Shown here in pieces: positions 28,998 to 37,647 of a DNA stretch of 64,000 nucleotides. The stretch lies in contig NZ_CP009832.1 of NCBI RefSeq assembly GCF_000959525.1, forward strand, positions 682,001 to 746,000, written 5' to 3'. This stretch comes from Burkholderia multivorans ATCC BAA-247. GTDB lineage: Bacteria > Pseudomonadota > Gammaproteobacteria > Burkholderiales > Burkholderiaceae. The notes under the pieces are model-generated. The model saw nothing but the letters and a program-made list of their open reading frames with translations. It was not told the origin of the DNA and ran no database searches. The stretch's first letter is position 1. Each line of letters starts with the position of its first letter. Position numbers and translations under genes: made by a program.

Positions 28998-31025
28998 ATG
29001 ACGACTTCGTCTCCCGCCTCCACCACCCTGATGGCCAACGCGATCCGTGCGCTCGCGATGGACGCCGTCCAGCAAGCGAACTCCGGTCACCCGGGCATGC
29101 CGATGGGCATGGCCGAAATCGGCGTGGCGCTCTGGTCGCGCCACCTGAAGCACAACCCGACGAACCCGCACTGGGCGGATCGCGACCGTTTCGTGCTGTC
29201 GAACGGTCACGGCTCGATGCTGCTGTACTCGCTGCTGCACCTGACCGGCTACGACCTGCCGATCGAAGAGCTGAAGAACTTCCGCCAGCTGCACTCGAAG
29301 ACGCCGGGCCACCCCGAATACGGCATCACGCCGGGCGTCGAGACGACCACCGGCCCGCTCGGCCAGGGTCTCGCGAACGCGGTCGGCATGGCGCTCGGCG
29401 AAGCGCTGATGGCCGACGAGTTCAACCGTCCGGACGCGAAGATCGTCGATCACTACACGTACGTGTTCCTCGGCGACGGCTGCCTGATGGAAGGCATCTC
29501 GCACGAGGCCTGCTCGCTCGCCGGCACGCTGAAGCTGAACAAGCTGATCGCGCTGTACGACGACAACGGCATCTCGATCGACGGCGACGTCGTCAACTGG
29601 TTCCACGACGACACGCCGAAGCGCTTCGAAGCGTACGGCTGGAACGTGATCGCGAACGTGAACGGCCATGACGTCGATGCCGTCGACGCGGCCATCGCGA
29701 AGGCGAAGCAGTCGGACAAGCCGACGCTGATCTGTTGCAAGACGGTGATCGGCAAGGGCGCGGCGACGAAGGCGGGCGGCCACGACGTGCACGGCGCGGC
29801 GCTCGGCGCGGAAGAAATCGCGAAGACGCGCGAAGCGCTCGGCTGGAAGTGGGAGCCGTTCGTGATTCCGCAGGAAGTCTATGCGGCATGGGACGCGAAG
29901 GAAGCCGGCAAGCGTGCCGAAGCGGCGTGGAACGACGCGTTCGCGCAGTATCGCGCGAAGTATCCGCAGGAAGCGGCCGAATTCGAGCGCCGCATGGCGA
30001 ACCAGCTGCCGGCCGACTGGGCCGAGAAGGCGAAGGCGATCGTCGCGGGCGCGAACGAGCGCGCCGAGACGGTGGCGACGCGCAAGGCATCGCAGCAGGC
30101 GATCGAAGGGCTGGCCGCGGTGCTGCCGGAACTGCTCGGCGGCTCGGCCGACCTGACCGGTTCGAACCTGACGAACTGGAAGGCCTCGAAGGCCGTGCGC
30201 GCGAATCCGGAAGGCGCGGGCGTGCTGCTCGGCAACCACATCAACTACGGCGTGCGCGAGTTCGGCATGAGCGCCGCGATCAACGGCCTCGCGCTGCACG
30301 GCGGCCACAAGCCGTTCGGCGGCACGTTCCTGACGTTCTCCGACTACAGCCGCAACGCGCTGCGCGTGGCCGCGCTGATGAAGGTGCCGTCGATCTTCGT
30401 GTTCACGCACGATTCGATCGGCCTCGGCGAAGACGGCCCGACGCACCAGTCGGTCGAGCACGTGTCGAGCCTGCGCCTGATTCCGCACCTCGACGTGTGG
30501 CGTCCGGCCGATACGGTCGAAACCGCCGTCGCATGGACGCACGCGGTCGCGGCCCATCGTCCGTCGGCGCTGATCTTCAGCCGCCAGAACCTCGCGTTCA
30601 ATCCGCGCACCGACGCCCAGATCGCGAACATCGAGAAGGGCGGCTACGTGCTGAAGGACTGGGACGAGGAAGTCGTCGCGCGCAAGATCATCCTGATCGC
30701 GACGGGCTCCGAGGTCGAACTCGCGATGAAGGCCGTCGAGCCGCTCGCGCAGCAAGGAATCGCCGCGCGCGTCGTGTCGATGCCGGCGACCACCGTGTTC
30801 GACCGCCAGGATGCCGAATACAAGGAACGCGTGCTGCCGCACGGCGTGCGTCGCGTCGCGATCGAAGCGGGCGTAACCGATTTCTGGCGCAAGTACGTCG
30901 GCCTCGAAGGCGGCGTCGTCGGGATCGACACGTTCGGCGAATCGGCACCGGCCGGCGTGCTGTTCAAGTATTTCGGTTTCACCGTCGACCACGTCGTCGA
31001 CACCGTGAAGGCCGTGCTCGCCTAA
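28998..31025 (+). CDS. tkt: Transketolase
   Basis: Thiamine-diphosphate enzyme moving two-carbon units between pentose and hexose phosphates. The 675-aa protein has [21 protein letters not shown] at the N-terminus, the ThDP/Mg motif [18 protein letters not shown], and the pyrimidine-domain motif around [15 protein letters not shown] and FSRQNLAF. The ATG at 28998 begins the conserved region; in-frame ATG 28941 upstream adds 19 unconserved residues. A TAAAAT at 28852-28857 is a possible -10. It is followed after 93 bases by gapA, so central carbon genes are grouped. Confidence 0.96.
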   Translation: MTTSSPASTTLMANAIRALAMDAVQQANSGHPGMPMGMAEIGVALWSRHLKHNPTNPHWADRDRFVLSNGHGSMLLYSLLHLTGYDLPIEELKNFRQLHSKTPGHPEYGITPGVETTTGPLGQGLANAVGMALGEALMADEFNRPDAKIVDHYTYVFLGDGCLMEGISHEACSLAGTLKLNKLIALYDDNGISIDGDVVNWFHDDTPKRFEAYGWNVIANVNGHDVDAVDAAIAKAKQSDKPTLICCKTVIGKGAATKAGGHDVHGAALGAEEIAKTREALGWKWEPFVIPQEVYAAWDAKEAGKRAEAAWNDAFAQYRAKYPQEAAEFERRMANQLPADWAEKAKAIVAGANERAETVATRKASQQAIEGLAAVLPELLGGSADLTGSNLTNWKASKAVRANPEGAGVLLGNHINYGVREFGMSAAINGLALHGGHKPFGGTFLTFSDYSRNALRVAALMKVPSIFVFTHDSIGLGEDGPTHQSVEHVSSLRLIPHLDVWRPADTVETAVAWTHAVAAHRPSALIFSRQNLAFNPRTDAQIANIEKGGYVLKDWDEEVVARKIILIATGSEVELAMKAVEPLAQQGIAARVVSMPATTVFDRQDAEYKERVLPHGVRRVAIEAGVTDFWRKYVGLEGGVVGIDTFGESAPAGVLFKYFGFTVDHVVDTVKAVLA

Positions 31026-31040
31026 GCAATCAACACATTC

Positions 31041-31070
31041 GCGACGCGCGCCGCCCCTCGCGCGCGTCGC
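31041..31070 (+). repeat. Perfect hairpin between tkt and gapA
   Basis: GCGACGCGCG (31041-31050) pairs fully with CGCGCGTCGC (31061-31070) across a 10-base loop. No T-run follows, so it is not a classic terminator. It may stabilise or process a tkt-gapA transcript. Confidence 0.5.
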
Positions 31071-31118
31071 ACGTGAAGCTGCACGAAACGAATTTTTTCA
31101 GCCATCAGGAGATAGACC

Positions 31119-32129
31119 ATGACGATTCGCGTCGCAATCAACGGCTACGGCCGCATCGGCCGCAACACGCTGCGCGCGTTTTATGAAAACGGCAAGAAGC
31201 ACGATCTCGAGATCGTCGCGATCAACGACCTCGGCGATGCGAAGACGAACGCGCACCTGACGCAGTACGACACCGCGCACGGCAAGTTCCCGGGCGAAGT
31301 GTCGGTCGACGGCGACTACCTCGTCGTGAACGGCGACAAGATCCGCGTGCTCGCGAACCGCAATCCGGCCGAACTGCCGTGGGGCGAGCTCGGCGTCGAC
31401 GTCGTGATGGAGTGCACGGGCTTCTTCACGTCGAAGGAAAAGGCGAGCGCACACCTGAAGGGCGGCGCGAAGAAGGTGATCATCTCGGCGCCGGGCGGCA
31501 AGGACGTCGACGCGACGATCGTCTACGGCGTGAACCACAACGTGCTGAAGGCCGAGCACACGGTGATCTCGAACGCATCGTGCACGACGAACTGCCTCGC
31601 GCCGCTCGTCAAGCCGCTGAACGACAAGATCGGCCTCGAAACCGGCCTGATGACGACGATCCACGCCTACACGAACGACCAAGTGCTGACCGACGTCTAT
31701 CACGAAGACCTGCGCCGCGCGCGTTCGGCCACGCACAGCCAGATCCCGACCAAGACGGGTGCGGCGTCGGCGGTCGGCCTCGTGCTGCCGGAACTGAACG
31801 GCAAGCTCGACGGCTACGCGATCCGCGTCCCGACGATCAACGTATCGATCGTCGATCTGTCGTTCATCGCGAAGCGCGACACGACGGTCGAGGAAGTGAA
31901 CGCGATCATGAAGGAAGCATCGGAAGGCGCACTGAAGGGCATCCTCGGCTACAACGACGCGCCGCTGGTGTCGGTCGACTTCAACCACAACCCGGCTTCG
32001 TCGACGTTCGACGCGACGCTGACGAAGGTGTCGGGCCGCCTCGTGAAGGTGTCGAGCTGGTACGACAACGAGTGGGGTTTCTCGAACCGCATGCTCGATA
32101 CGGCAGTCGCGTTCGCGAACGCGAAGTAA
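31119..32129 (+). CDS. gapA: Glyceraldehyde-3-phosphate dehydrogenase, type I
   Basis: NAD-dependent conversion of glyceraldehyde 3-phosphate to 1,3-bisphosphoglycerate. The 336-aa protein has the nucleotide loop NGYGRIGR (8-15), Asp in AINDLGD, and the active-site [12 protein letters not shown] with Cys155. The catalytic His lies in TIHAYTNDQ and the C-terminus has [23 protein letters not shown] precedes the ATG. It is highly codon-biased, which suggests strong expression. Confidence 0.97.
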   Translation: MTIRVAINGYGRIGRNTLRAFYENGKKHDLEIVAINDLGDAKTNAHLTQYDTAHGKFPGEVSVDGDYLVVNGDKIRVLANRNPAELPWGELGVDVVMECTGFFTSKEKASAHLKGGAKKVIISAPGGKDVDATIVYGVNHNVLKAEHTVISNASCTTNCLAPLVKPLNDKIGLETGLMTTIHAYTNDQVLTDVYHEDLRRARSATHSQIPTKTGAASAVGLVLPELNGKLDGYAIRVPTINVSIVDLSFIAKRDTTVEEVNAIMKEASEGALKGILGYNDAPLVSVDFNHNPASSTFDATLTKVSGRLVKVSSWYDNEWGFSNRMLDTAVAFANAK

Positions 32130-32175
32130 GTATCGCGTCGCGCGCCGCCGTTATGCGGCGGCGTGTGCGCCATGC

Positions 32176-32207
32176 AAGCCCGGTCCGGTTTTCCGGCCGG
32201 GCTTTTT
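32176..32207 (+). terminator. gapA terminator
   Basis: AAGCCCGG pairs with CCGGGCTT and an inner CCGG-TTTT-CCGG extends the hairpin, followed by TTTTTT. It lies 47 bases after the gapA stop. Confidence 0.9.
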
Positions 32208-32294
32208 TGTTCGGTGTGGATTTCGGTAGGGCGTGTCGGGGAATGTGTCCAACGTTCGATGCGGCCGCTACGGAAATGTCGCTGGAGGCGAGTG

Positions 32295-32969
32295 ATGCAA
32301 TTCGCACGCGAACTAACTCCGTCGGCTGATATCTGCTCGTCAATGAAGCATCGTCTCGTCTATCTGTTGAATGTCGGACAGCGCCGGCTGCAACGGTGGT
32401 CGCAAATGCGTGCGGCCGCGGGCGGCGTCACTGCAGCCCAGGCAGGGCTGCTGTTTTTTCTGGGCGAGCACAACGGCGCGCTCATGAGCGAGGCCGGTGC
32501 CGCGCTGGATCTCGGCGCGCCGGGAATGAGCGGTCTTGCCGACCTGACCGAAAAGGCGGGATTGATCGAGCGTCGCGCGGACGAGACGGCCGGCCGCGCT
32601 TCGCGCCTGTGGCTGACGGAGGCCGGACGTGCCGCGCGCCAGCGATCGAAGCGTCGCACGAAGGACTTGAACGCCAAACTGACCGCCCCGTTGACCGATT
32701 TCGAGAAACGGGAAGTGCCGCTTCGGGCGGCAAGCGACGCCCGCCGAAACGCGCGAAGCGCTTTCCCCCAACCCCGACCCACCCGCCACACGCCCCGCAC
32801 CCGATCACATCACTGCGCGACCTCGCGCGCGCCGACGCGCTGCGACGCGAGCCACACCGCAACCAGCACGCCGCCGAGCACGCCGCCCGCCGCGCACACG
32901 CCGCGCCATCCGTCGAGGCCATACGCGACGCTCGCCGCGAACGACCCGAGCGCGCCGCCGACGAAATAG
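32295..32969 (+). CDS. MarR-family regulator with aberrant 3' end
   Basis: From ATG 32295 (AGGCGAGTG upstream) the first 140 residues form a MarR-type winged helix: HRLVYLLNVGQRRLQRW, VTAAQAGLLFFLGEHNG, LGAPGMSGLADLTEKAGLIERRADETAGR and LWLTEAGRAARQ. After about residue 140 (32714) the expected short C-terminal helix is lost, and the frame runs on through low-complexity Arg/Pro/Thr sequence to 32969. That is 160 bases into the opposite-strand MFS gene. Two other frames are also open there. It looks as if small indels destroyed the natural end. The DNA-binding part is intact, so partial function is possible. Confidence 0.6.
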   Translation: MQFARELTPSADICSSMKHRLVYLLNVGQRRLQRWSQMRAAAGGVTAAQAGLLFFLGEHNGALMSEAGAALDLGAPGMSGLADLTEKAGLIERRADETAGRASRLWLTEAGRAARQRSKRRTKDLNAKLTAPLTDFEKREVPLRAASDARRNARSAFPQPRPTRHTPRTRSHHCATSRAPTRCDASHTATSTPPSTPPAAHTPRHPSRPYATLAANDPSAPPTK

Positions 32970-34009
32970 CTCGTCAGGTAGATCGTCGTCACGCGGCTGC
33001 GCGCGTCGCCGGCGAGTGCGTAGATCACGCTCTGATTCGAGATGTGCATGCCCTGGACGCCGACGTCGAGCAACAGAATGCCGGCGATCAGCGCGGCGAG
33101 CGAATGCGCACCGGCGGCGATCGGCGCGAACGAGGCGAGCACGGCGGCCGCGAAGAGTCCCGTTGCCGCGTTGCCGTGACCGCGATCGACGAGCCGGCCA
33201 GCCGACGTCGCCGCCAGCGCGCCCACCGCGCCGACGATGCCGAACAGGCCGATCCGGCCTTCGCTGTAGCCGTAGGGCGGCTGGCTGAGCAGGAACGTGA
33301 GGCCCGTCCACAGCAGGCTGAAGCACGCGAACACGAGCGCGCCGTATGCCGAGCGCAGCGCGATCAGCGGTTGCGCGCGCACGAGCGCGGCAAGCGATTT
33401 CATCAGCGCCGGATAGTCGAGTCGTGCGTCGCGGCGATCCTTCGGCAGCTTCACGGCCAGCACGACCGTCAGCGCGAGCACCATCGCAGCGGCGATCGCG
33501 TAGACCGCGCGCCAGCCGAACCAGTCGGCGATCGCGCCCGCGGCGACGCGCGCAAGCAGGATGCCGAGCAGCAGCCCGCTCATCACGGTGCCGACCGCGC
33601 GGCCGCGCGTGCGCGCATCGGCGAGCGACGCGGCGAACGGCACGAGCAGCTGCGTCGAGCAGGTGACGAAACCGAGCGCGACGTTCGCGGCGACGAACAT
33701 CGCAAACTGCGTACTCAACGCGACGCCGACCAGCGCAACGACGTTCAGCGCAAGTAGCCGCACGATCAGCGTGTGGCGGTTCAGCGCGTCGCCGAGCGGC
33801 ACGATCAGCAGCAGGCTCGCCGCGTAGCCGATCTGCGTCAGCGTGACGAGATAGCCGAGCTCGGCCGGTGCGCGGCCGAAACTGTGCGCGATCGCGGCGA
33901 GCAGCGGCTGCGCGTAGTAGATGTTGCCGATGACGATGCCGCACGCGCAGGCGAACAGCAGCGTCATGCCGCGTGTCAGCGGCGTATGGGAATCGGAAGA
34001 CGGTTTCAT
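32810..34009 (-). CDS. MFS transporter, probable drug or metabolite exporter
   Basis: A 399-aa major facilitator superfamily protein with about 12 hydrophobic segments, starting GMTLLFACACGIVIGNIYYAQPLL. The family motif A is seen at PLGDALNRHTLIVR. This N-terminal type (NIYYAQPLLAAIA) is common among exporters of the YgaY/YdhP-like group. The ATG at 34007-34009 was chosen; upstream in-frame residues are Arg-rich and lie in the promoter region. It is divergent from a LysR gene, which is the usual arrangement for a regulator and its target. Confidence 0.85.
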   Translation of the reverse strand: MKPSSDSHTPLTRGMTLLFACACGIVIGNIYYAQPLLAAIAHSFGRAPAELGYLVTLTQIGYAASLLLIVPLGDALNRHTLIVRLLALNVVALVGVALSTQFAMFVAANVALGFVTCSTQLLVPFAASLADARTRGRAVGTVMSGLLLGILLARVAAGAIADWFGWRAVYAIAAAMVLALTVVLAVKLPKDRRDARLDYPALMKSLAALVRAQPLIALRSAYGALVFACFSLLWTGLTFLLSQPPYGYSEGRIGLFGIVGAVGALAATSAGRLVDRGHGNAATGLFAAAVLASFAPIAAGAHSLAALIAGILLLDVGVQGMHISNQSVIYALAGDARSRVTTIYLTSYFVGGALGSFAASVAYGLDGWRGVCAAGGVLGGVLVAVWLASQRVGAREVAQ

Positions 34010-34232
34010 GGTCGCAAAAAAAGCGGCGGCCGGCGGCGCTGGCCGTCGGCGGCGCGGGTCAAGGGAACGGCGGAGCCGCTTGCGGCGCAACCGATGCGGC
34101 GGCCGGCCACGGAGACCGCAGACCTCGCGCATTGCGCACACGAAGCGGCCGAGCGCTGCACAGCTGCGCCGGGCCGCCCCGGGGCGCGACGGCGAGTGCG
34201 TCGCGCGGAGCGGATGTGCGTATGATGCGGAA

Positions 34233-34259
34233 ATCGAGTCATAGCGTCCAAGACTCGAT
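34233..34259. promoter_or_regulatory. Long dyad in the MFS-LysR gap
   Basis: ATCGAGTC (34233-34240) and GACTCGAT (34252-34259) form a perfect 8-bp inverted repeat separated by 11 bases. Such spacing suits a LysR-type recognition site between divergent promoters. The likely binder is the adjacent LysR protein; this is inference from position. Confidence 0.55.
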
Positions 34260-34272
34260 CCTTATACGATGC

Positions 34273-34287
34273 ATTGGTAAAACCAAT
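34273..34287. promoter_or_regulatory. FadR/GntR-type operator upstream of the LysR gene
   Basis: ATTGGTAAAACCAAT is a perfect 6-bp inverted repeat with a 3-base spacer, the TGGT-N3-ACCA form bound by FadR-subfamily GntR regulators (PdhR, LldR, GlcC). It ends 12 bases before the LysR ATG. A similar site lies before dctA. Confidence 0.6.
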
Positions 34288-34299
34288 ACTTGAGCCGCC

Positions 34300-35199
34300 A
34301 TGCTGCTTCGTCACATCCGCTATTTCCTGGCCGTCGCCGAGCAGGGCAGTTTCACGCGCGCGGCCGATGCGCTGCATGTGTCGCAGCCGACGCTGTCGCA
34401 GCAGATTCGCCAGCTCGAGGAAACGCTCGGCGTGCCGTTGTTCGACCGCTCGGGCCGCACGGTGCGGCTCACCGAATTCGGCGACGTCTACGCGAAGCAC
34501 GCACGCGCGGCGCTGCACGCGCTCGACGCGGGCGCGCGTGCGCTGCACGATGCGGCCGATCTCGCGACCGGCTCGCTGCGGCTCGCGATGATGCCGACCT
34601 TCGCGGCCTATCTGAGCGGCTCGCTCGTCGACGCGTTTCATGCCGCGTATCCGAACGTCGTGCTGACGATCGACGCGATGCCGCAGGCGCGCATGGAGGC
34701 GCTGCTCGTCGAAGACCGCCTCGATGCGGGCTTCGCGTTCGTGCCGGCGCGCGCGCCGGAGATCGACGCGCTGCCGCTCTGGGACGAATCGCTCGCGTTC
34801 GTGACCGCGCGCACGCATCGGCTCGCGCGCCGTCGCCGCGCGCTCACGCCGGCCGAGCTGAGCGGCGAGCCGCTGGTGTTGCTGAGCCGCGCCTTTGCGA
34901 CGCGCGAGCGCATCGACCGCTATTTCGTCGAGCATCGCGCGCAGCCGCGGATCGCGATCGAGACGAACACGGTCAGCGCGGTGCTCGAACTCGTGCGACG
35001 CGGACGGCTCGCGACCGTGCTGCCCGACGCGGTCGCGCGCGGCAGCGACGAGCTGTGCGCGCTGCCGGTCGACCCGCCGCTGCCGACGCGCACGGCCGCG
35101 CTGCTCACGCGCAAGGGCGCCTATCGCAGCGTCGCGGCGCGCGCGTTCATCGAGTGCGCGCTCGCGTATCGCGTGCCGTCGCCGGCGTCGAGGGTGTAG
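34300..35199 (+). CDS. LysR-family transcriptional regulator
   Basis: A 299-aa LTTR. The N-terminal helix-turn-helix is MLLRHIRYFLAVAEQGSFTR then ADALHVSQPTLSQQIRQLEE. The C-terminal periplasmic-binding-protein-like effector domain begins near GSLRLAMMPTFAAYLSG. It is closest in style to the CynR/CbbR-like group (LRHIRYFLAVAEQGSFTRAA). It faces the MFS gene across 290 bases with a clear dyad between them, so it probably controls that transporter. It ends 7 bases before the convergent GntR gene. Confidence 0.9.
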   Translation: MLLRHIRYFLAVAEQGSFTRAADALHVSQPTLSQQIRQLEETLGVPLFDRSGRTVRLTEFGDVYAKHARAALHALDAGARALHDAADLATGSLRLAMMPTFAAYLSGSLVDAFHAAYPNVVLTIDAMPQARMEALLVEDRLDAGFAFVPARAPEIDALPLWDESLAFVTARTHRLARRRRALTPAELSGEPLVLLSRAFATRERIDRYFVEHRAQPRIAIETNTVSAVLELVRRGRLATVLPDAVARGSDELCALPVDPPLPTRTAALLTRKGAYRSVAARAFIECALAYRVPSPASRV

Positions 35200-35206
35200 G
35201 CGGCGC

Positions 35207-35899
35207 TTACGCGCCCGGTGTCGGGAAAAAGATGCCCGCGCGCTGCGCGGCATTCGAGATGTGCGTTTCGATCGCGGTGCCGGCCGCGGCCGCGTCGCGC
35301 GCACTGAGCGCATCGACGATCGCGCGATGCTCGTGCCAGGTCGACAGCAGCAGCTCGCGCCGGTAGAACGGCATGCGCTGGCTTTCCTTCATGATGTCCG
35401 CACTGCTGCGCAGGACCGATTCGATCGCCGCATTGCCGGCCAGATGGATGATGCGCATGTGGAACTCGAAGTCGAGCTGCGACGCGTCCTCGAGCGCGTT
35501 CTCGGTCAGCGCGACGTGCAGATCGGCGAGATTGTCTTCGAACCACGCGATGTCGTCGTCGCTGACGACGCGCGCGGCCATCCGCGCGGCGAAGCCTTCG
35601 AGCGCGTAGCGCATCTGGTACGTGTCGGGCGGCGACGACTGTTCGGCGAACTGCCACGCATGGGCGGTGGTCGCGCGCGCGCTTTCGACATACACGCCCT
35701 TGCCGGCGCGAATGCGCAGCATGCCGAGCGCTTCGAGCGTCGACAGCGCCTCGCGCAACGACGCACGACTGATCTCCAGCTCCTCGGAGAGCTGCCGCTG
35801 GGCCGGCAGCAGGCTGCCGACCGGATACACGCCTGCCTCGATCCGGTCGCGGATCGTCGCGATGGCGGCGTCGGTCACGGTATGCGGAACGTTTTTCAT
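35207..35899 (-). CDS. GntR-family (FadR subfamily) transcriptional regulator
   Basis: A 230-aa regulator with the GntR winged helix (IATIRDRIEAGVYPVGSLLPAQRQLSEELEISRASLREAL cut by position: residues about 12-52) and an all-helical FCD effector domain with metal-ligand-like residues (FEFHMRIIHLAGN, WHEHRAIVDALSARD, ETHI). The ATG at 35899 starts the conserved N-terminus. FadR-subfamily members with FCD domains usually sense small carboxylic acids. It is divergent from dctA and upstream of the allantoin genes, and a GGT-N3-ACC dyad precedes its own gene. Control of dctA, alc and allA is a good inference. Confidence 0.9.
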   Translation of the reverse strand: MKNVPHTVTDAAIATIRDRIEAGVYPVGSLLPAQRQLSEELEISRASLREALSTLEALGMLRIRAGKGVYVESARATTAHAWQFAEQSSPPDTYQMRYALEGFAARMAARVVSDDDIAWFEDNLADLHVALTENALEDASQLDFEFHMRIIHLAGNAAIESVLRSSADIMKESQRMPFYRRELLLSTWHEHRAIVDALSARDAAAAGTAIETHISNAAQRAGIFFPTPGA

Positions 35900-35912
35900 G
35901 AGGTGAACGATG

Positions 35913-35927
35913 GCCGGTCTGACCGGC
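35913..35927. promoter_or_regulatory. GntR-type dyad in front of the GntR gene
   Basis: GCCGGTCTGACCGGC is a perfect 6-bp inverted repeat around 3 bases, keeping the GGT-N3-ACC core. It starts 14 bases upstream of the GntR start codon, where it would suit autoregulation. Confidence 0.5.
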
Positions 35928-36042
35928 ATTGTAAACCGCGCCGGCGCCGCGCATCCGCGGCTACGGGAAAGCCACGACACGGCCGGTTTTCCGCGTCGCA
36001 CCAGTTCGGGTGCGGGGCGGGAAATCCCTATTTTGACGAGCC

Positions 36043-36071
36043 TTGACGCGACTATATCGGCTTCCTACTAT
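36043..36071 (+). promoter_or_regulatory. Sigma-70-type promoter of dctA
   Basis: TTGACG (36043-36048) and TACTAT (36066-36071) are separated by exactly 17 bases. This is the best-formed promoter in the window. Transcription would start near 36078, a few bases before the operator at 36085. Confidence 0.65.
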
Positions 36072-36084
36072 CGACCATAACATC

Positions 36085-36099
36085 ACTGGTCTTACCAGT
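36085..36099. promoter_or_regulatory. FadR/GntR-type operator downstream of the dctA promoter
   Basis: ACTGGTCTTACCAGT is a perfect 6-bp inverted repeat with a 3-base spacer. Its position just after the predicted start site suggests a block on transcription, relieved by an inducer of the neighbouring GntR protein. Confidence 0.65.
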
Positions 36100-36138
36100 A
36101 TGAACAGACGAAACTGCAACCCATCTCGGGAGAGCGCC

Positions 36139-37458
36139 GTGTCAAAGTTCCTCAATTCGCTGTTTGGTCGAGTCGTGATCGCACTGATCCTCGGGGTCGC
36201 GCTCGGCGCGTTCTTCCCGCATTTCGCCGAGTCGCTGAAACCGCTCGGCGACGGTTTTCTGAAGCTCATCAAGATGGTGATCGGGCCGATCGTGTTCTGC
36301 GTCGTGGTGAGCGGGATGGCCAATGCGGGCGACCTGAAGAAGGTCGGCCGCGTCGGCTTGAAGGCCGTCGTCTACTTCGAGGTGATGACGACGCTCGCGC
36401 TCGGCATCGGGCTCGTCCTCGCCTGGCTCACGCGGCCGGGCGAGGGGATGAACATCAACCTGCACTCGCTCGACGCGTCGTCGCTCGCGTCGTACGCGAA
36501 GAACGCAGAGAGCCTGAAGGACACGGCCGGCTTCCTGATGAAGATCATCCCCGACACCGCCATCGACGCATTCGCGAAGGGCGACATCCTGCAGATCCTC
36601 GTGTTCGCGGTGCTGTTCGGCTCGGCGCTGTCGCTCCTCGGCGACAAGGCCAAGCGCGTGAACGGGCTGATCGAGGAGCTGTCGCACGTGTTCTTCCGCG
36701 TGATCGGCTTCATCATCAAGCTCGCGCCGCTCGGCGTGCTCGGCGCGATCGCGTTTACGACCGGCAAGTACGGCGTCGCATCGCTGAAGCAGCTCGGCTA
36801 TCTCGTCGCGGTGTTCTACGTGAGCTGCGCGGTGTTCGTCACGGTCGTGCTCGGCATCGTGATGCGGCTCGCCGGCTTCTCGGTGTTCAAGCTGATCCGC
36901 TACCTGCGCGAGGAACTGTCGATCGTGCTCGGCACGGCTTCGTCGGACGCGGTGCTGCCGCAGGTGATGCGCAAGCTCGAGTACATGGGCGTCAAGGATT
37001 CGACCGTCGGCCTCGTGATCCCGACCGGCTATTCGTTCAACCTCGACGGCTTCTCGATCTATCTGACGCTCGCGGTGCTGTTCATCGCGCAGGCGACCAA
37101 CACGCCGCTGTCGGCGCACGATTTGATCGTGGTCCTGATCGTGTCGATGATCACGTCGAAGGGCGCGCACGGGATTCCGGGCTCGGCGATCGTGATTCTC
37201 GCGGCGACGCTGTCCGCGATTCCGGCGATTCCGGTGCTGGGCCTCGTGCTGATCCTGCCGGTCGACTGGTTCGTCGGGATCGCCCGCGCGCTGACGAACC
37301 TGATCGGCAACTGCGTCGCGACGGTCGTGGTCGCGGTGTGGGAGAACGACATCGACCGCGCACGTGCGAAGCGCGTGCTGAACCGCGAGCTGCGCTACGT
37401 GCCGGCCGAGGAGGACGGCGCGACGCCGGTCGCCGGCGACCAGGCTCACGCGCTCTGA
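36139..37458 (+). CDS. dctA: C4-dicarboxylate transporter, DctA type
   Basis: Sodium/proton-coupled symporter of the DAACS family for succinate, fumarate, malate and related acids. From GTG 36139 the protein is 439 aa, close to E. coli DctA. It shows VSKFLNSLFGRVVIALILGV at the start, FLKLIKMVIGPIVFCVVVSG, the re-entrant-loop serine motif VLGTASSDAVLP, and GLVIPTGYSFNLDG. ATG 36043 lies inside the promoter, so it is not the start. Its regulator here seems to be the divergent GntR protein rather than a DctBD pair, which is absent. Since purine-ring catabolism genes follow, a role in taking up related acids is conceivable. Confidence 0.9.
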   Translation: MSKFLNSLFGRVVIALILGVALGAFFPHFAESLKPLGDGFLKLIKMVIGPIVFCVVVSGMANAGDLKKVGRVGLKAVVYFEVMTTLALGIGLVLAWLTRPGEGMNINLHSLDASSLASYAKNAESLKDTAGFLMKIIPDTAIDAFAKGDILQILVFAVLFGSALSLLGDKAKRVNGLIEELSHVFFRVIGFIIKLAPLGVLGAIAFTTGKYGVASLKQLGYLVAVFYVSCAVFVTVVLGIVMRLAGFSVFKLIRYLREELSIVLGTASSDAVLPQVMRKLEYMGVKDSTVGLVIPTGYSFNLDGFSIYLTLAVLFIAQATNTPLSAHDLIVVLIVSMITSKGAHGIPGSAIVILAATLSAIPAIPVLGLVLILPVDWFVGIARALTNLIGNCVATVVVAVWENDIDRARAKRVLNRELRYVPAEEDGATPVAGDQAHAL

Positions 37459-37647
37459 GCGCCGCGCGGCGGTCTGCCCCGGACCGTCCGCGCACGTTGC
37501 AACCGGCCGGCGCAGCGATGCGCCGGCATTTCATCAGGACGGCGGGCAACGGAGGCGGGCAAGCGTGACGCGCCCGCCGCACCGGCCTGCTTCGCCAGGC
37601 TGGCGCGCGCGGCGACGCGCGACGTGCAGCCGATAATTGGAGACGAC

